A stretch of DNA of 64,000 bases from ARK-14 sp002899805 (GTDB taxonomy: Archaea; Thermoproteota; Thermoprotei_A; Sulfolobales; Fervidicoccaceae). The stretch covers positions 1 to 64,000 of the forward strand of contig JBAMMC010000005.1 of assembly GCA_039793985.1 (NCBI GenBank). The letters run 5' to 3'. Below are positions 44,116-53,712 of this stretch, piece after piece (within the stretch, counting starts at the first letter, position 1; every line of letters starts with the position of its first letter). The notes beneath the pieces were generated by a model that saw nothing but the letters and a program-made list of their open reading frames with translations, ran no database searches and was not told the origin of the DNA. The position numbers and the translations under genes were made by a program.

Positions 44116-45192
44116 ATGCCAGAGCTTCTACTAGAAGGGATAAGTAAGAAATATGGTAGAGTTGAGGCCGTGAAGAACGTCGATCTTACAGTGGAAAATG
44201 GAAAAATAGTGAGCATACTTGGTCCGAGCGGATGTGGGAAAACCACAACGCTGAGAATCATAGCTGGCTTGGCTATGCCTGATTCTGGAAGGATACTACT
44301 GGGAGGTAAAGACATAACCTATCTTCCTCCCGAGAAGAGGAACATGGGAATGGTTTTTCAGAACTATGCTGTATGGCCTCACATGAATGTCTTTGAAAAT
44401 GTGGCATTTCCGCTCAGAAGTAAGAAGATGAGTAAGGAAGAGATAGACAGAAGGGTGAAGGAAGCGCTCGAGATGGTTAGAATGTATGAGTTGAGAGAGA
44501 GGTATCCGCACCAGCTCTCCGGAGGTCAGCAACAGAGAGTAGCGCTTGCGAGAGCGTTGGCGGTATATCCTGAAGTCGTGCTTCTCGATGAACCCCTCAG
44601 CAACCTCGATGCCAGGCTAAGAGAAGAGATGCGAATAGAGATCAGAGAGCTGCAGAGAAAGCTCAAGTTCACCGCAGTATATGTCACACATGACCAGCTA
44701 GAAGCATTCACAATTTCGGATAAGATCGCTGTAATGAACGCTGGAAGGATAGTTCAGGTAGCAGAACCGAAGGAGCTCTACTTCAATCCCTCAAATGAGT
44801 TTGTTGCGAACTTCCTCGGGAAGCTTAACATCATCGAAGGAGATGTCGAGGAGATTCTTGGGGACAGCATAATCATAGTGAGGACGCCTGCCGGAAGGAT
44901 AAAAGCGAAGATCGGGCATCGCTGGAGCGGGAATCTCAAGGGGAAAGTACTTATAGGAATCAGACCTTCAAGTTTCAGAGTGCTCTCAAAAGAAATTGTC
45001 GGTTCAGAGAACAATGTTATAGCTGGAGTAGTAGTATCATCGATTTTTCTAGGAGAAATGTATGAGTATAGAGTAGAGATCAATGGGGGAAAGATATTGA
45101 CTGTAACGTCCAGCGAAGAGCTGAAAGAAGGGGATGTGATTTATCTGGAGTTCAGCCCAGAAAAGGTTCAAGTATTGAAACAAGGCACCTGA
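44116..45192 (+). CDS. ABC transporter ATPase, FbpC/PotA-like
   Basis: 358 aa, complete ATPase: GPSGCGKTTTLRIIAG, VFQNYAVWPHMNVFENVAF, LSGGQQQRVALARAL, VVLLDEPLSNLDAR and YVTHDQLEAF, then a C-terminal TOBE/OB domain from ~240 (GIRPSSFRVLSKEIVG). Most likely serves the FbpA/FbpB-like pair on the other strand; the sugar importer has its own ATPase. ATG at 44116 with GGTAGG upstream. Confidence 0.92.
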   Translation: MPELLLEGISKKYGRVEAVKNVDLTVENGKIVSILGPSGCGKTTTLRIIAGLAMPDSGRILLGGKDITYLPPEKRNMGMVFQNYAVWPHMNVFENVAFPLRSKKMSKEEIDRRVKEALEMVRMYELRERYPHQLSGGQQQRVALARALAVYPEVVLLDEPLSNLDARLREEMRIEIRELQRKLKFTAVYVTHDQLEAFTISDKIAVMNAGRIVQVAEPKELYFNPSNEFVANFLGKLNIIEGDVEEILGDSIIIVRTPAGRIKAKIGHRWSGNLKGKVLIGIRPSSFRVLSKEIVGSENNVIAGVVVSSIFLGEMYEYRVEINGGKILTVTSSEELKEGDVIYLEFSPEKVQVLKQGT

Positions 45193-45311
45193 ATTCAACT
45201 TTTTCCCGATCCTCAAGATCTTTGATGGTAATACTTTAAGGAAAGGAATAAATAAGGTGGCATGAATTATATGAGAAGTACCAATAATGCTAAGAATATG
45301 CTTTAGCTGAA

Positions 45312-46802
45312 ATGGCAAAGGTGCTGGGATTCATGTTTCCTGTATCTCCGCCGCAGTTCATCGAACCTGATGATTTATTGCGGATTAGCGTGGTATTGAC
45401 ATATGTAAAATATATTTTATATATCATATGGGTAGTTCCACTATACAGAGGAATAAAGACGTTCACTTCTTGGAGGACTCATTACGCTAAGCTAGTTCAG
45501 CTTCCAGCGCAGCTTGAAGTATCAAGAAGTGGTGAAATTCCAAGTGTAGCAGTCGTTATACCCGCAAGAAATGCCTCGAAGTATATAAGGGCTTCCATAC
45601 TTTCTGCTGTTAATCAATCGCTCATCCCGAAGACTATATACGTTCTAGATGACGCCTCCAGCGATTCAACCGTTCAGACGGTTTTGAAGTTGATCGGAGA
45701 GATGAATGGCACCCTGATTTCTGCTGGCTCGAATGGAATGAAGGAGTTCTTGAAATACAGAGTTTCTCTGAAGTCGGGCAGAGAGCTCTACATTGAGATA
45801 ATTTCCTTTAAGGAGCATACGGGAAAACCAAAAATGATAAACCATGTTCTCGGGGAAATCTCCAGAGAACACGAATATATGCTCGTTCTAGATTCAGACA
45901 CAGTCATAGAGAAGAAATATATTGAAAAAATTCTTAGTTTTATAGGTGGAGACAAGAAGGTCGCTGGAGCGAATGGGACTGTTCTCCTGTGGAAACCAGA
46001 GGGAGAGGGAAGGTTATCCTGGTTCTTCGCAAAGGCCTTCAGGAACATAGCTTCGCTCTACTATCTTCTCACGGTCAGGTTCTCAGAGACTGTCTTCAAG
46101 AGCGTGAACAGCCTCAACGGGAGCTGCGCACTGTACAGAGTGAAACCCTTACTCGAAGTAGGAGGATTCCCTGACGATACATATGTAGAAGACACCTCGA
46201 TAAGCTGGGAGCTTCAGCTCAGGGGATACAGCGTCCTCTACCTCCCAGGAGCGTTTTCATATACTGTAGATCCCTCGAGCCTCAGAAGGTTCTTCTCCAA
46301 GGTCTTCAGAATAACAGTGGGAGTTCAGAAGCTGCTGATGACTAGAGTGAGAAGGCTCATTGCTAATGGAAAGAAGAACCTATTCATGACTTCCCTCTAT
46401 ACTAGCCTGGGAAGCCTACCATTTATCTTCGTGATAATGAACACGATCGTTTCCGCCTTCCTCACCTATTTTGGAGTTTATGGAACAGGGGGGATTTCCA
46501 AATACATTGTCAACTCCCTCCAGTTCACTCCCTTCTATATAGTATTCGCTTTTCTATACAAGTATCCCCTGAGCTATTTGGCTATAAGCTACGCGACGGG
46601 GATCCTCGAGTCCTACGCGATATACGAGTTCCTGGAAAGGCTCTACAAAAATGAACACAGCATAAGGATCCCTCTGTCTGCTGCTAAGAAAACAATAGTC
46701 ATGGTTCCGCTCATTCTCTGGGCTCAGGCCTTTATTGCTCTCATAGCGTTGCCTGTCTCATTCATACATGCAATAACTGGAAAGAGGGCGAGCAAATGGT
46801 GA
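45312..46802 (+). CDS. Family 2 glycosyltransferase, membrane-bound
   Basis: 496 aa processive-type GT2. One membrane segment near residue 25-45, then the GT-A domain: VAVVIPARNASKYI, VLDDASSDSTV, MLVLDSDTVIEKKY and YVEDTSISWELQLRGY, supplying the donor and acceptor aspartates. Three or four membrane helices close the protein. The QxxRW motif of cellulose/chitin synthases is not obvious (FRITVGVQKL occupies that place). It overlaps the secreted deacetylase gene by 7 bp. The pair resembles polysaccharide synthase plus deacetylase systems. Confidence 0.85.
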   Translation: MAKVLGFMFPVSPPQFIEPDDLLRISVVLTYVKYILYIIWVVPLYRGIKTFTSWRTHYAKLVQLPAQLEVSRSGEIPSVAVVIPARNASKYIRASILSAVNQSLIPKTIYVLDDASSDSTVQTVLKLIGEMNGTLISAGSNGMKEFLKYRVSLKSGRELYIEIISFKEHTGKPKMINHVLGEISREHEYMLVLDSDTVIEKKYIEKILSFIGGDKKVAGANGTVLLWKPEGEGRLSWFFAKAFRNIASLYYLLTVRFSETVFKSVNSLNGSCALYRVKPLLEVGGFPDDTYVEDTSISWELQLRGYSVLYLPGAFSYTVDPSSLRRFFSKVFRITVGVQKLLMTRVRRLIANGKKNLFMTSLYTSLGSLPFIFVIMNTIVSAFLTYFGVYGTGGISKYIVNSLQFTPFYIVFAFLYKYPLSYLAISYATGILESYAIYEFLERLYKNEHSIRIPLSAAKKTIVMVPLILWAQAFIALIALPVSFIHAITGKRASKW

Positions 46803-47926
46803 TGCCAATGATCTCAAAGAAGAGGTTTCTATTGCTCGCCCTTTTGGCTATCATGGTAATGTCTTTGGTAGCTATGAGAAAAGTGCACAGCGAAGAGGAG
46901 CCAGTTGTATCGTACTTGGGACCAGCGAAATACTATGCGAATTATTCTTCTGCTTGCATAATAAGGGTAGATGACTTCGTAGCAGATCCTGCTAAGCTCA
47001 CAACCATCGATTTTAACATGGGAAAAAGGACTGTGAGCTTTCAGAACTTTCAGATGGAACTCATCAACTATCTCGTGGTGCATCACCCAGAGGCAAGACT
47101 CGTTTTCGGAATCATAACAGGAGATGCTTCTGGAGAGAACAATACACAGCTCTGGTCACTCTACAGTGAGCTGGTACATAAGTACGGATGGGAAGCTGCT
47201 TCTCACACTAGGTACCATCTGCTTCCCCCAAGGACAGCTGATGACATCGCTGGTTCGATAAGAGACATTGAGGGGAACATAAGCAACTATAGGGTCTACA
47301 CTTACATACCCCCATACGGAAAAGTCGATGGGAATGAGCTCAATATGCTGAGAAAACTCGGAATAAAGATAGTAATGAGCGATAAACCTCTACAGTTGAA
47401 AGTCCCTTCTAACTGGTACGACGTGCATATTACCATTAAGATCGATGGAAAGCATCCTTGGTTCATGAAGTTCCTCGAAGTCACTCACTATTTGAACAAC
47501 AGAATTGGAGGGGTGACAGTCATATATACACATGCAACAAGCTTCGATTGGAAGAGCCCTGGGCAGATGGACAGCTATTTCAATGAGACCCTCTCGAATA
47601 TAGAAGATGGCAGGACCTGGATCACGGTGCCCTCAGAGCTATATAAGTACTCGGTAGAGAGCAAGATGCTCAAGGTAGTTCAACTGAATGAAACGACTTT
47701 TGAAGTGTCCTTGAAGAAGCCGGTAGATTTTCAGCCCATACCGGTCACTCTGAAGTTTCTCGTAGACGGGAGGGTCAAAGCTGTATACTTCAACGGCACT
47801 TCCCTTCCAGAGCTGGATTCTTTTGGCTACATCCCCGAAGTTGGATACAAACAGATCGGCAACTCTCTCCTAATTTCCGTTATCCCCAATGGTGTATTAC
47901 AAATTCTTTCCGGGGGAAATGATTGA
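46796..47926 (+). CDS. Secreted polysaccharide deacetylase (NodB-like)
   Basis: 376 aa. Signal or anchor at residues ~10-27, then a NodB-type barrel: RVDDF (Asp59, Asp60), SHTRYH (His137, His141) as metal ligands, IPPYG (171-175), and VTVIYTHATSFD near residue 240. A beta-rich C-terminal domain follows (from ~290). Expected to remove acetyl groups from a surface polysaccharide outside the cell. It overlaps the glycosyltransferase by 7 bp and PanE by 4 bp. Confidence 0.8.
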   Translation: MVMPMISKKRFLLLALLAIMVMSLVAMRKVHSEEEPVVSYLGPAKYYANYSSACIIRVDDFVADPAKLTTIDFNMGKRTVSFQNFQMELINYLVVHHPEARLVFGIITGDASGENNTQLWSLYSELVHKYGWEAASHTRYHLLPPRTADDIAGSIRDIEGNISNYRVYTYIPPYGKVDGNELNMLRKLGIKIVMSDKPLQLKVPSNWYDVHITIKIDGKHPWFMKFLEVTHYLNNRIGGVTVIYTHATSFDWKSPGQMDSYFNETLSNIEDGRTWITVPSELYKYSVESKMLKVVQLNETTFEVSLKKPVDFQPIPVTLKFLVDGRVKAVYFNGTSLPELDSFGYIPEVGYKQIGNSLLISVIPNGVLQILSGGND

Positions 47927-48849
47927 CCCAGGCCAGGTATAGGTACTGCATTTTAGGCCTTGGGAATATAGGGGTTCTCGTGTCCTACTTCCTCAGGCAC
48001 AAAAGCCCAATTGCCATATCAAGGAGGGGAAAGGGCAGAAAGGAGAAAATCGTCCTAAGAGGAGAAGGAGGGGAGATCTGGTCAGGGGAAATGCTGGTCT
48101 ATGATATTGGGGCTCCCGTAAGATGCGACTTCGCTCTTCTTGCGTTGAAGGCCTACGACATACCTTGGGGGATCTCGCTGCTCTCAGGAAGGGCGGAGAA
48201 CGTTTTAATCCTTTCGAATGGGCTCGGTCTCATCGAGGAGGCATCTAAAGCTTTGGGAAGAGGAAGGGCTCTAGCTTCCTCTATTACTTATGGACTCACA
48301 TCGTGCGGGGATTTCTGCGCGGAGCTGAGGGGGATCGGAGAGATAATTATAGGAGGGCCCGGAGAAGAGATGACTTATGAAAAGGCCTTGGAAATTTCAG
48401 GAGACATAGAAAGAGGTGGCGGAATAGCGAGAGCCGTTGAAAGGATAGAGCCGTATATCTGGTTGAAGGGGATTGTGAACTCAGCGATAAATCCTATAAC
48501 AGCTATTTTGAATAAACCAAACGGTGTCCTCTTAGAAAATCGGAACGCCATGGAGATCGCCAGAATGGTTGCTCTGGAGGGAAAGTCTGTAGCTGAAAGA
48601 AAGGGGGTTGAGCTATTCGAGGAACCGTTTGAAGCAATAATCAGAGTTGCTGAAAGAACAAGGGACAACTTGAGTAGCATGCTGCAAGATGTGATGAACA
48701 GGAGGAGGACCGAGATCGATTTCATAAACGGCTATATAGCATCGGAAGGGATGAGGCTCGGGATAGATGCAAGGGTCAATTCCACTCTCTATCATCTCAT
48801 CAAAGCTGTTGAAAGCTATTATCTCGACAAAAATTTTTTGAAAAAGTGA
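47923..48849 (+). CDS. panE: 2-dehydropantoate 2-reductase (ketopantoate reductase)
   Basis: NADPH-dependent step of pantothenate synthesis. Rossmann loop GLGNIG (12-17), the LALKAYD segment near residue 70, LSNGLGLIEEAS, and the C-terminal helix bundle with GIVNSAINPITAILNKPNG holding the expected substrate-binding asparagines and preceded by a lysine. 308 aa. TTG start at 47923 overlaps the deacetylase stop (TTGA). The next gene makes the substrate of this enzyme. Confidence 0.9.
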   Translation: MTQARYRYCILGLGNIGVLVSYFLRHKSPIAISRRGKGRKEKIVLRGEGGEIWSGEMLVYDIGAPVRCDFALLALKAYDIPWGISLLSGRAENVLILSNGLGLIEEASKALGRGRALASSITYGLTSCGDFCAELRGIGEIIIGGPGEEMTYEKALEISGDIERGGGIARAVERIEPYIWLKGIVNSAINPITAILNKPNGVLLENRNAMEIARMVALEGKSVAERKGVELFEEPFEAIIRVAERTRDNLSSMLQDVMNRRRTEIDFINGYIASEGMRLGIDARVNSTLYHLIKAVESYYLDKNFLKK

Positions 48850-48941
48850 AGCCCTCACCTTTGGGACTTTCGATACTTTATTTTTCCTATAAAGTTAAAT
48901 AAATGCGCAAGACCCATTTATCATGGGTGAGGTCAAAACAA

Positions 48942-49736
48942 ATGAGCGAGAAAATCAATGTGAGAAAGTTTCTGAAGAAGAAGGAACTGAAGGAAAAAAT
49001 TGTGATGATAACAGCATATGATGCGCCGTTCGCCAGAGCAGCAGATGAAGCTGGAGTAGATTCTATATTGGTTGGAGACTCTATGGCAATGGTGATGCTT
49101 GGGATGGAAAATACACTTCAAATATCTCTAGAAGAGATGATAGAGCATACTAGGGCAGTGGCGAGAGTGAAGCCGAAAGCTCTTCTAGTTGGAGACATGC
49201 CATTCATGAGCTATGAGACGGGAACAGCAAGGGCTCTGGAGAGCGGGGCCCTCTTCGTTAAAGCTGGAGCAGATGCTGTTAAGCTCGAAGGAGGTGAAGA
49301 AGTAACAGAGCAGATAAGGGCTTTGGTGAGGGCCGGGATACCTGTGATGGGACATATCGGATTGACTCCCCAGAGATTTCTCAGACTTGGAGGCTACAGG
49401 ATGATTGGTAAGAAGAAAGAAGAGGAAGAGCAGATCTACAGAGATGCTGAAGCCGTCCAGGAGGCGGGAGCCTTTTCCGTTGTGCTCGAGTATGTGGTTT
49501 CTGATATAGCGAAAAGGATCACGGAGAAGCTCAGCATACCGACAATTTGCATAGGTGCCGGTCCTCACTGCGATGGTCAGGTCCTTGTCCTCCACGACGT
49601 ACTTGGACTCTCTGCTCAATCACCACCATTCGCAAAAAGGTATGCAGATCTCTACTCAATTGCTAGAGACGCGATATCTAGATATGCGAAGGAGGTCAGG
49701 AGCGGCGAATTCCCCTCTCCAGAATACTACAAGTGA
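48942..49736 (+). CDS. panB: 3-methyl-2-oxobutanoate hydroxymethyltransferase
   Basis: Makes ketopantoate from 2-oxoisovalerate and methylene-tetrahydrofolate or -pterin, the first committed step to CoA. Signature segments: ITAYDAPFARAADEAGVD, ILVGDSMAMVMLGMENT (metal ligand Asp46), GDMPFMSYE, ADAVKLEGG, MGHIGLTPQ and ICIGAGPHCDGQVLVLHD. ATG at 48942 follows GGTGAGGTC by 8 nt, giving 264 aa; an ATG at 48903 would add 13 residues. A TATA-like stretch near 48888-48895 suggests its own promoter. Confidence 0.95.
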   Translation: MSEKINVRKFLKKKELKEKIVMITAYDAPFARAADEAGVDSILVGDSMAMVMLGMENTLQISLEEMIEHTRAVARVKPKALLVGDMPFMSYETGTARALESGALFVKAGADAVKLEGGEEVTEQIRALVRAGIPVMGHIGLTPQRFLRLGGYRMIGKKKEEEEQIYRDAEAVQEAGAFSVVLEYVVSDIAKRITEKLSIPTICIGAGPHCDGQVLVLHDVLGLSAQSPPFAKRYADLYSIARDAISRYAKEVRSGEFPSPEYYK

Positions 49737-49751
49737 GCTGTCGGTGGGAAA

Positions 49752-50507
49752 ATGAAGAGCGTAATAGAAGAGATCTACGATGCCGCCCTGAAGAGGGCTG
49801 AGGGGCAGAGAATAAGGAGGGTAGCAATAGGGGCTGGATACACTTATGTTGAGCTCGATGATGGCGGAGCAGGCGTGTCCTACAGCAATAGAGAGGGAGG
49901 AATTAGGCAGGGGCTCCCGGGAAACTTGGAGAATATGAGGGTTGATGATGCCCTGCAGTACCTCTTGTCCGGAAGAGGACTTGAAGTCAGCTTTGGGCTC
50001 GCCGCAACGAACGCTCTTGTGAACAGAGAGAGACCTGAACTCCTGCAGAGAGATGCACTTGTAGAGGAAGAGCTCGACCCCAACGATGTCGTAGTCTTAG
50101 TGGGGTACTTTCCTTCCTATGTGAGAAGGCTAAAAGATAGAGTGAAGAAGGTTTATGTCTTGGAGATTCTGGAGCTTGCTTCAAGGGATGTGGAAGTTTA
50201 TCCCTGGTGGGCTTACTCCAGGGTATTTTCGGAGGCCACGAGAATCTATATGACGGGAACCACGATATCGAACCATACGGTAAACTATATTCTCCCATCT
50301 TCTATTCACATAGAGCACAAGTTCATCATAGGTCCTTCAACTCCAATGATAGAAAATCCTTTCGCAAAATACAAGGTTGAGGGTCTCTGCGGCAGCATAA
50401 TATCGAATAGAGAGCTATGCTTCAAGATAGTTTCACAGGGTGGCGGAGCGGGAGAGATGTTCGAAAGGGGCTGCTTGAAGAAGGTTTTCCTCCCAATCAG
50501 AGCTTGA
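49752..50507 (+). CDS. DUF364-family protein
   Basis: 251 aa with the DUF4213/DUF364 layout: an N-terminal domain (RIRRVAIGAGYTYVELDDGG) and a Rossmann-like C-terminal domain (DVVVLVGYFPSYVRRLKD, YMTGTTISNHTVNYIL, KFIIGPSTPMIENPF). Family members are proposed to chelate metals or bind corrinoid-like ligands; function is unproven. It starts 15 bp after PanB and is probably co-transcribed. Confidence 0.75.
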   Translation: MKSVIEEIYDAALKRAEGQRIRRVAIGAGYTYVELDDGGAGVSYSNREGGIRQGLPGNLENMRVDDALQYLLSGRGLEVSFGLAATNALVNRERPELLQRDALVEEELDPNDVVVLVGYFPSYVRRLKDRVKKVYVLEILELASRDVEVYPWWAYSRVFSEATRIYMTGTTISNHTVNYILPSSIHIEHKFIIGPSTPMIENPFAKYKVEGLCGSIISNRELCFKIVSQGGGAGEMFERGCLKKVFLPIRA

Positions 50508-50513
50508 AAATTT

Positions 50514-51215
50514 TCATTCGCTCTTTCTGAGTCTTCTCAGGTGACCTATCACTGAATTGAAGAGGGCTTCACTCTCAGGTCTGTATTTCTTCCTCCTCTG
50601 GAGGAATTCCTCTATCAGCTTCAAAAACTCATCTTCAGAAACAAAGAGGCTACCGTAGCTAGATGGAATGAGCCTTACTATGCTCATCGCAGCCTCACAT
50701 GGATCGTCGCCCTTTGAGGCCATGATCAATATGGATGTCGACATGAGATCGATGAGGTCCCTCAATGCCTCTTGATTTCCAAGAAGGAGAGGGCGGGATT
50801 CCTCGAAATCCAGTCCATACATTTTGTTTTCATGAAGTATGAAGTTTCTTGGGTTGCAGTCTCCTTTCGCTAGACCCAGGGAATGAAGCTTTCTGAGCCA
50901 TTCAACAGCCATAGACAGCTTCTCGATAAATTCTCTAGGACTCAGCTCGGAAAGCAGGCTACCTCGGATGTACTCCAGATAGATCACCTTGTTTTCCTCT
51001 TCTGCAAATATCAACCTTGGTACATGAGAAGCCATTGCCGAAGCTTCCAGATATCTCAAAACTTCGATCTCTCTGAACATGTTATTCTTCTTCGAGAATT
51101 CCTTTCTTACCACCATTTTCTCTCCAAACTTTTCGAGTGTAACTATGTTCTTCCTGCTGAAAAACCTCATAATCTTCTTCCCCTTTTTGTGACGAGTTGG
51201 TCTCAGAAAATTCAA
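50514..51215 (-). CDS. Small protein-kinase-fold protein (Bud32/ABC1-like)
   Basis: 233 aa kinase fold: MVVRKEF (Lys38), a glutamate-bearing helix FREIEVLRYLEAS, hinge IYLEYIRG, catalytic loop LAKGDCNPRNF (Asp119, Asn124) and GLDFEES (Asp136) as the metal site. The glycine-rich loop is short, as in Bud32 and lipopolysaccharide kinases. It is not the KEOPS Bud32 by sequence feel, since its characteristic basic motifs are absent. Substrate unknown. Convergent with the DUF364 gene. Confidence 0.7.
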   Translation of the reverse strand: MNFLRPTRHKKGKKIMRFFSRKNIVTLEKFGEKMVVRKEFSKKNNMFREIEVLRYLEASAMASHVPRLIFAEEENKVIYLEYIRGSLLSELSPREFIEKLSMAVEWLRKLHSLGLAKGDCNPRNFILHENKMYGLDFEESRPLLLGNQEALRDLIDLMSTSILIMASKGDDPCEAAMSIVRLIPSSYGSLFVSEDEFLKLIEEFLQRRKKYRPESEALFNSVIGHLRRLRKSE

Positions 51216-51361
51216 TTTCAGAATAGAGTAAACTATCAGCTTTTATAAATATTCTAAATGGGAATATATCGCATTCTTTAACAATATTAAAATAAAGAAT
51301 TAAATAGTGAGAAGATTATCAAACAGGTATAAATTCCCACATAAAAGTGGTGTCCATAAGA

Positions 51362-52267
51362 ATGGGAAAGAGGTTCGACTCTTCAAAGGTCTTCTACAGA
51401 TTCGACCCAGATATCCCTCCAATAGGGAGCGTCAAACTTAAGGAAAAGGTTGAAATAGAGACGAGAGACTGCTTCTCGAATCAGATAACTGAAGAGAATC
51501 AGCTGGTTTCTTCCATAGACTTCTCGCAGGTGAATCCGGCTACAGGTCCCATATTCATTGAGGATGCTAAAAGGGGAGATGCGCTCGCAGTACATATACA
51601 CAAGATAAGGACCGCTGAAACAGGGCTGATCGTTACGCTTCCGGGAGAGGGGTTTCTCGGCGAAGACGTCAAAGAAACGAGGACCAGAAAGTGCAAAGTC
51701 AACGGTAATTGGGTAGATTTCAGGGGAGTCAAAGTCCCGTACAGACCAATGATAGGGGTGATAGGAGTTGCATCTGAAGACAGGCACCCGACAGGAGTAC
51801 CGGGAAGAACGGGGGGAAATCTAGACACAAGGTACATAACCGAAGGAGCTACTCTCTACCTTCCTGTTGAATTCGATGGAGCCCTTTTTGGGCTCGGAGA
51901 TCTCCACGCTGCTATGGCCGATGGAGAGATGTGTGTAGCTGGATGCGAGGTCAGGGGAGAGGTGGAGGTTGAGTTCGATGTGCTCAGAGGGCTCTCTCCT
52001 CCTTGGCCAGTTCTCGAATATGGTGGATACACATACCTAGTAGTTTCGGCAGGGAGCTTAGAAGAATCGCTGAAAGAAGCTTCGAGAATTGCGGTGAGAG
52101 CTCTCTCTAAGGCATTTTCCATCGACTGGCACGACGCATATATGCTCTCCAGTCTCGTTGCGGATGTGCAGATAAGTCAGCTAGTGGACCCGAAGAAGAC
52201 CGTGAGAATAGGTTTCCCAACGAGTGTGCTGAATGCCAAAAAGCTTCTAGAAGCGTTATCGAGGTGA
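51362..52267 (+). CDS. Acetamidase/formamidase family hydrolase
   Basis: Hydrolyses formamide, acetamide or related amides to ammonia and the acid. Family segments: NPATGPIFIEDAKRGDALAV, PYRPMIGVIGVA, PGRTGGNLDTRYITEG, LFGLGDLHAAMADGEMCVAG. About 301 aa from the ATG at 51362; a GTG at 51347 adds five residues. Its stop overlaps the start of an APC permease, so amide or amino acid uptake and hydrolysis appear linked. Confidence 0.9.
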   Translation: MGKRFDSSKVFYRFDPDIPPIGSVKLKEKVEIETRDCFSNQITEENQLVSSIDFSQVNPATGPIFIEDAKRGDALAVHIHKIRTAETGLIVTLPGEGFLGEDVKETRTRKCKVNGNWVDFRGVKVPYRPMIGVIGVASEDRHPTGVPGRTGGNLDTRYITEGATLYLPVEFDGALFGLGDLHAAMADGEMCVAGCEVRGEVEVEFDVLRGLSPPWPVLEYGGYTYLVVSAGSLEESLKEASRIAVRALSKAFSIDWHDAYMLSSLVADVQISQLVDPKKTVRIGFPTSVLNAKKLLEALSR

Positions 52268-53586
52268 ATCATGTGGAAGAGAAAGAGAAGGCTGGTCAAT
52301 TGAAGAGAGTTCTCAAGATGAGGGATCTCATAGCCTTCGCTATAATGACTATGGTGCCGATAGCTCCAATGGGGATCTATGGAATTGTGGCGGTCCTCAG
52401 CAAAGGGCATGTACCTCTCGCATATGCAATCGGAGCTGTCGCCATGTTCTTCACCGCTTGGGGATATGGCCAGTTCGCAATGAGGTTCCCCGAAGCAGGT
52501 TCAGTCTATGCTTATGTGAGGGAAACGCTGGGGTATAACATAGGATTCGTTGCTGGATGGGTCATCTTGTTGGACTACGTCTTGATTCCCGCACTCGTTA
52601 TATTGGTATCAGCACTTTGGCTCGAAGCGCTGACAGGGATCAGCATGATAGTTTGGGCAACTGTATTCATCGTGACAGCGACTGTGCTGAATGTGCTTGG
52701 AGTGGAGCTCACTGCTAGAGCTTCAATGGCGCTATTTCTCTTCGAAGATTTCGTGCTTGTAGCTTTCATTGCTGCAGCTGTTTACAAGATAGTAACGACT
52801 CCCGGGCTGAGCTTCAACCTGGCTCCTTTCTACAATCCGACGGAGTTCTCGTGGGATGCGGTGCTTTCCGGAACTTCGGTCGCTGTTCTCAGCTTCCTTG
52901 GGTTCGATATAATGACAACGCTAGCTGAGGAAACAATAGAAGCGAGAAAAGTGGTGAGCAGGGCTGTGGTACTTGTCATACCAATCATTGCTTCGATGTT
53001 CATACTGCAGACCTACTTGGCAGCAGTTATCCATCCTGGCTACTCTTTCGAATCGACTGATGTGGCATTTTACTACATCGCTGAAGAAGTTGGGGGGAAA
53101 GGGCTCCAACTTCTGACTTTGCTGGGAACAGTTCTCGCGTGGGGAGTTGGGGATACTCTAGCCGCGCAGGCGGGAATTTCGAGGGTACTGTTCTCGATGG
53201 GAAGGCAGGGACATCTCCCGAGAATATTCTCGAAGGTGCATCCGAAGTACAAAACTCCTTATGTCTCGACGATATTCGTTGCTATACTCACAGCCCCTCT
53301 GGTCTACCTGCTAACTCTGAAGGACCTTTCCTCGGTAGTTAACTTCGGGGCGCTCACAGCGTTCGCAATAATGCACATAGCTTTGATATACAGGTTCACG
53401 AAAGTCGAGAAAAAGTCTCTGCTAGCACTGATGCCTGCGGTCGGATTCATAATAACAGCAGCGATATGGTATGGACTCGATATATACGCGAAGGAGCTTG
53501 GCTTCGCCTGGCTGGCACTTGGGGTGGTATACCTAGCATACATAACGAGAGGGTTCAAGGTTAAGACAATAATTCCAATCGAGTAG
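52264..53586 (+). CDS. APC-superfamily amino acid/amine permease
   Basis: 440 aa with ~12 hydrophobic segments. APC marks: ITMMVPIAPMG-like first helix (AFAIMTMVPIAPMG), RFPEAGSVYAYVRETLGY, VLSFLGFDIMTTLAEETIEARK and the SRVLFSMGRQGHLPRIFSKV loop. The GTG start overlaps the amidase stop (GTGA). Likely imports the amidase substrate or a related amino compound; that is inferred from operon structure. Confidence 0.88.
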   Translation: MNHVEEKEKAGQLKRVLKMRDLIAFAIMTMVPIAPMGIYGIVAVLSKGHVPLAYAIGAVAMFFTAWGYGQFAMRFPEAGSVYAYVRETLGYNIGFVAGWVILLDYVLIPALVILVSALWLEALTGISMIVWATVFIVTATVLNVLGVELTARASMALFLFEDFVLVAFIAAAVYKIVTTPGLSFNLAPFYNPTEFSWDAVLSGTSVAVLSFLGFDIMTTLAEETIEARKVVSRAVVLVIPIIASMFILQTYLAAVIHPGYSFESTDVAFYYIAEEVGGKGLQLLTLLGTVLAWGVGDTLAAQAGISRVLFSMGRQGHLPRIFSKVHPKYKTPYVSTIFVAILTAPLVYLLTLKDLSSVVNFGALTAFAIMHIALIYRFTKVEKKSLLALMPAVGFIITAAIWYGLDIYAKELGFAWLALGVVYLAYITRGFKVKTIIPIE

Positions 53587-53670
53587 CTTTTTTTCCTATG
53601 TTCTCAGATCAATTTTTCATCTTTTCTTCCGGAAATTTATATTTGTGAGATATAATATAGCATGGAGGAA

Positions 53671-53684
53671 TGAGCGATCGCTCA
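53671..53684. promoter_or_regulatory. Perfect 14-bp palindrome in the hypA promoter
   Basis: TGAGCGATCGCTCA lies ~15 bp downstream of the TATA box (TATAATATAG, 53651-53660), that is over the expected transcription start of the hypA-hypB operon. It is a good place for a repressor, for instance a nickel- or redox-responsive one. Confidence 0.5.
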
Positions 53685-53712
53685 GAAGAAGAGAAGAGAG
53701 GTTGAATGATTT

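Noticed and set aside
45262..45306. 14-codon upstream ORF before the glycosyltransferase
   Set aside because: The ribosome site is too close to the first ATG and the sequence shows no attenuator features; chance is as likely.
53670..53705. 11-codon upstream ORF before hypA
   Set aside because: Its GGAGG lies only 1 nt from the ATG, and the start falls at or before the expected transcription start.
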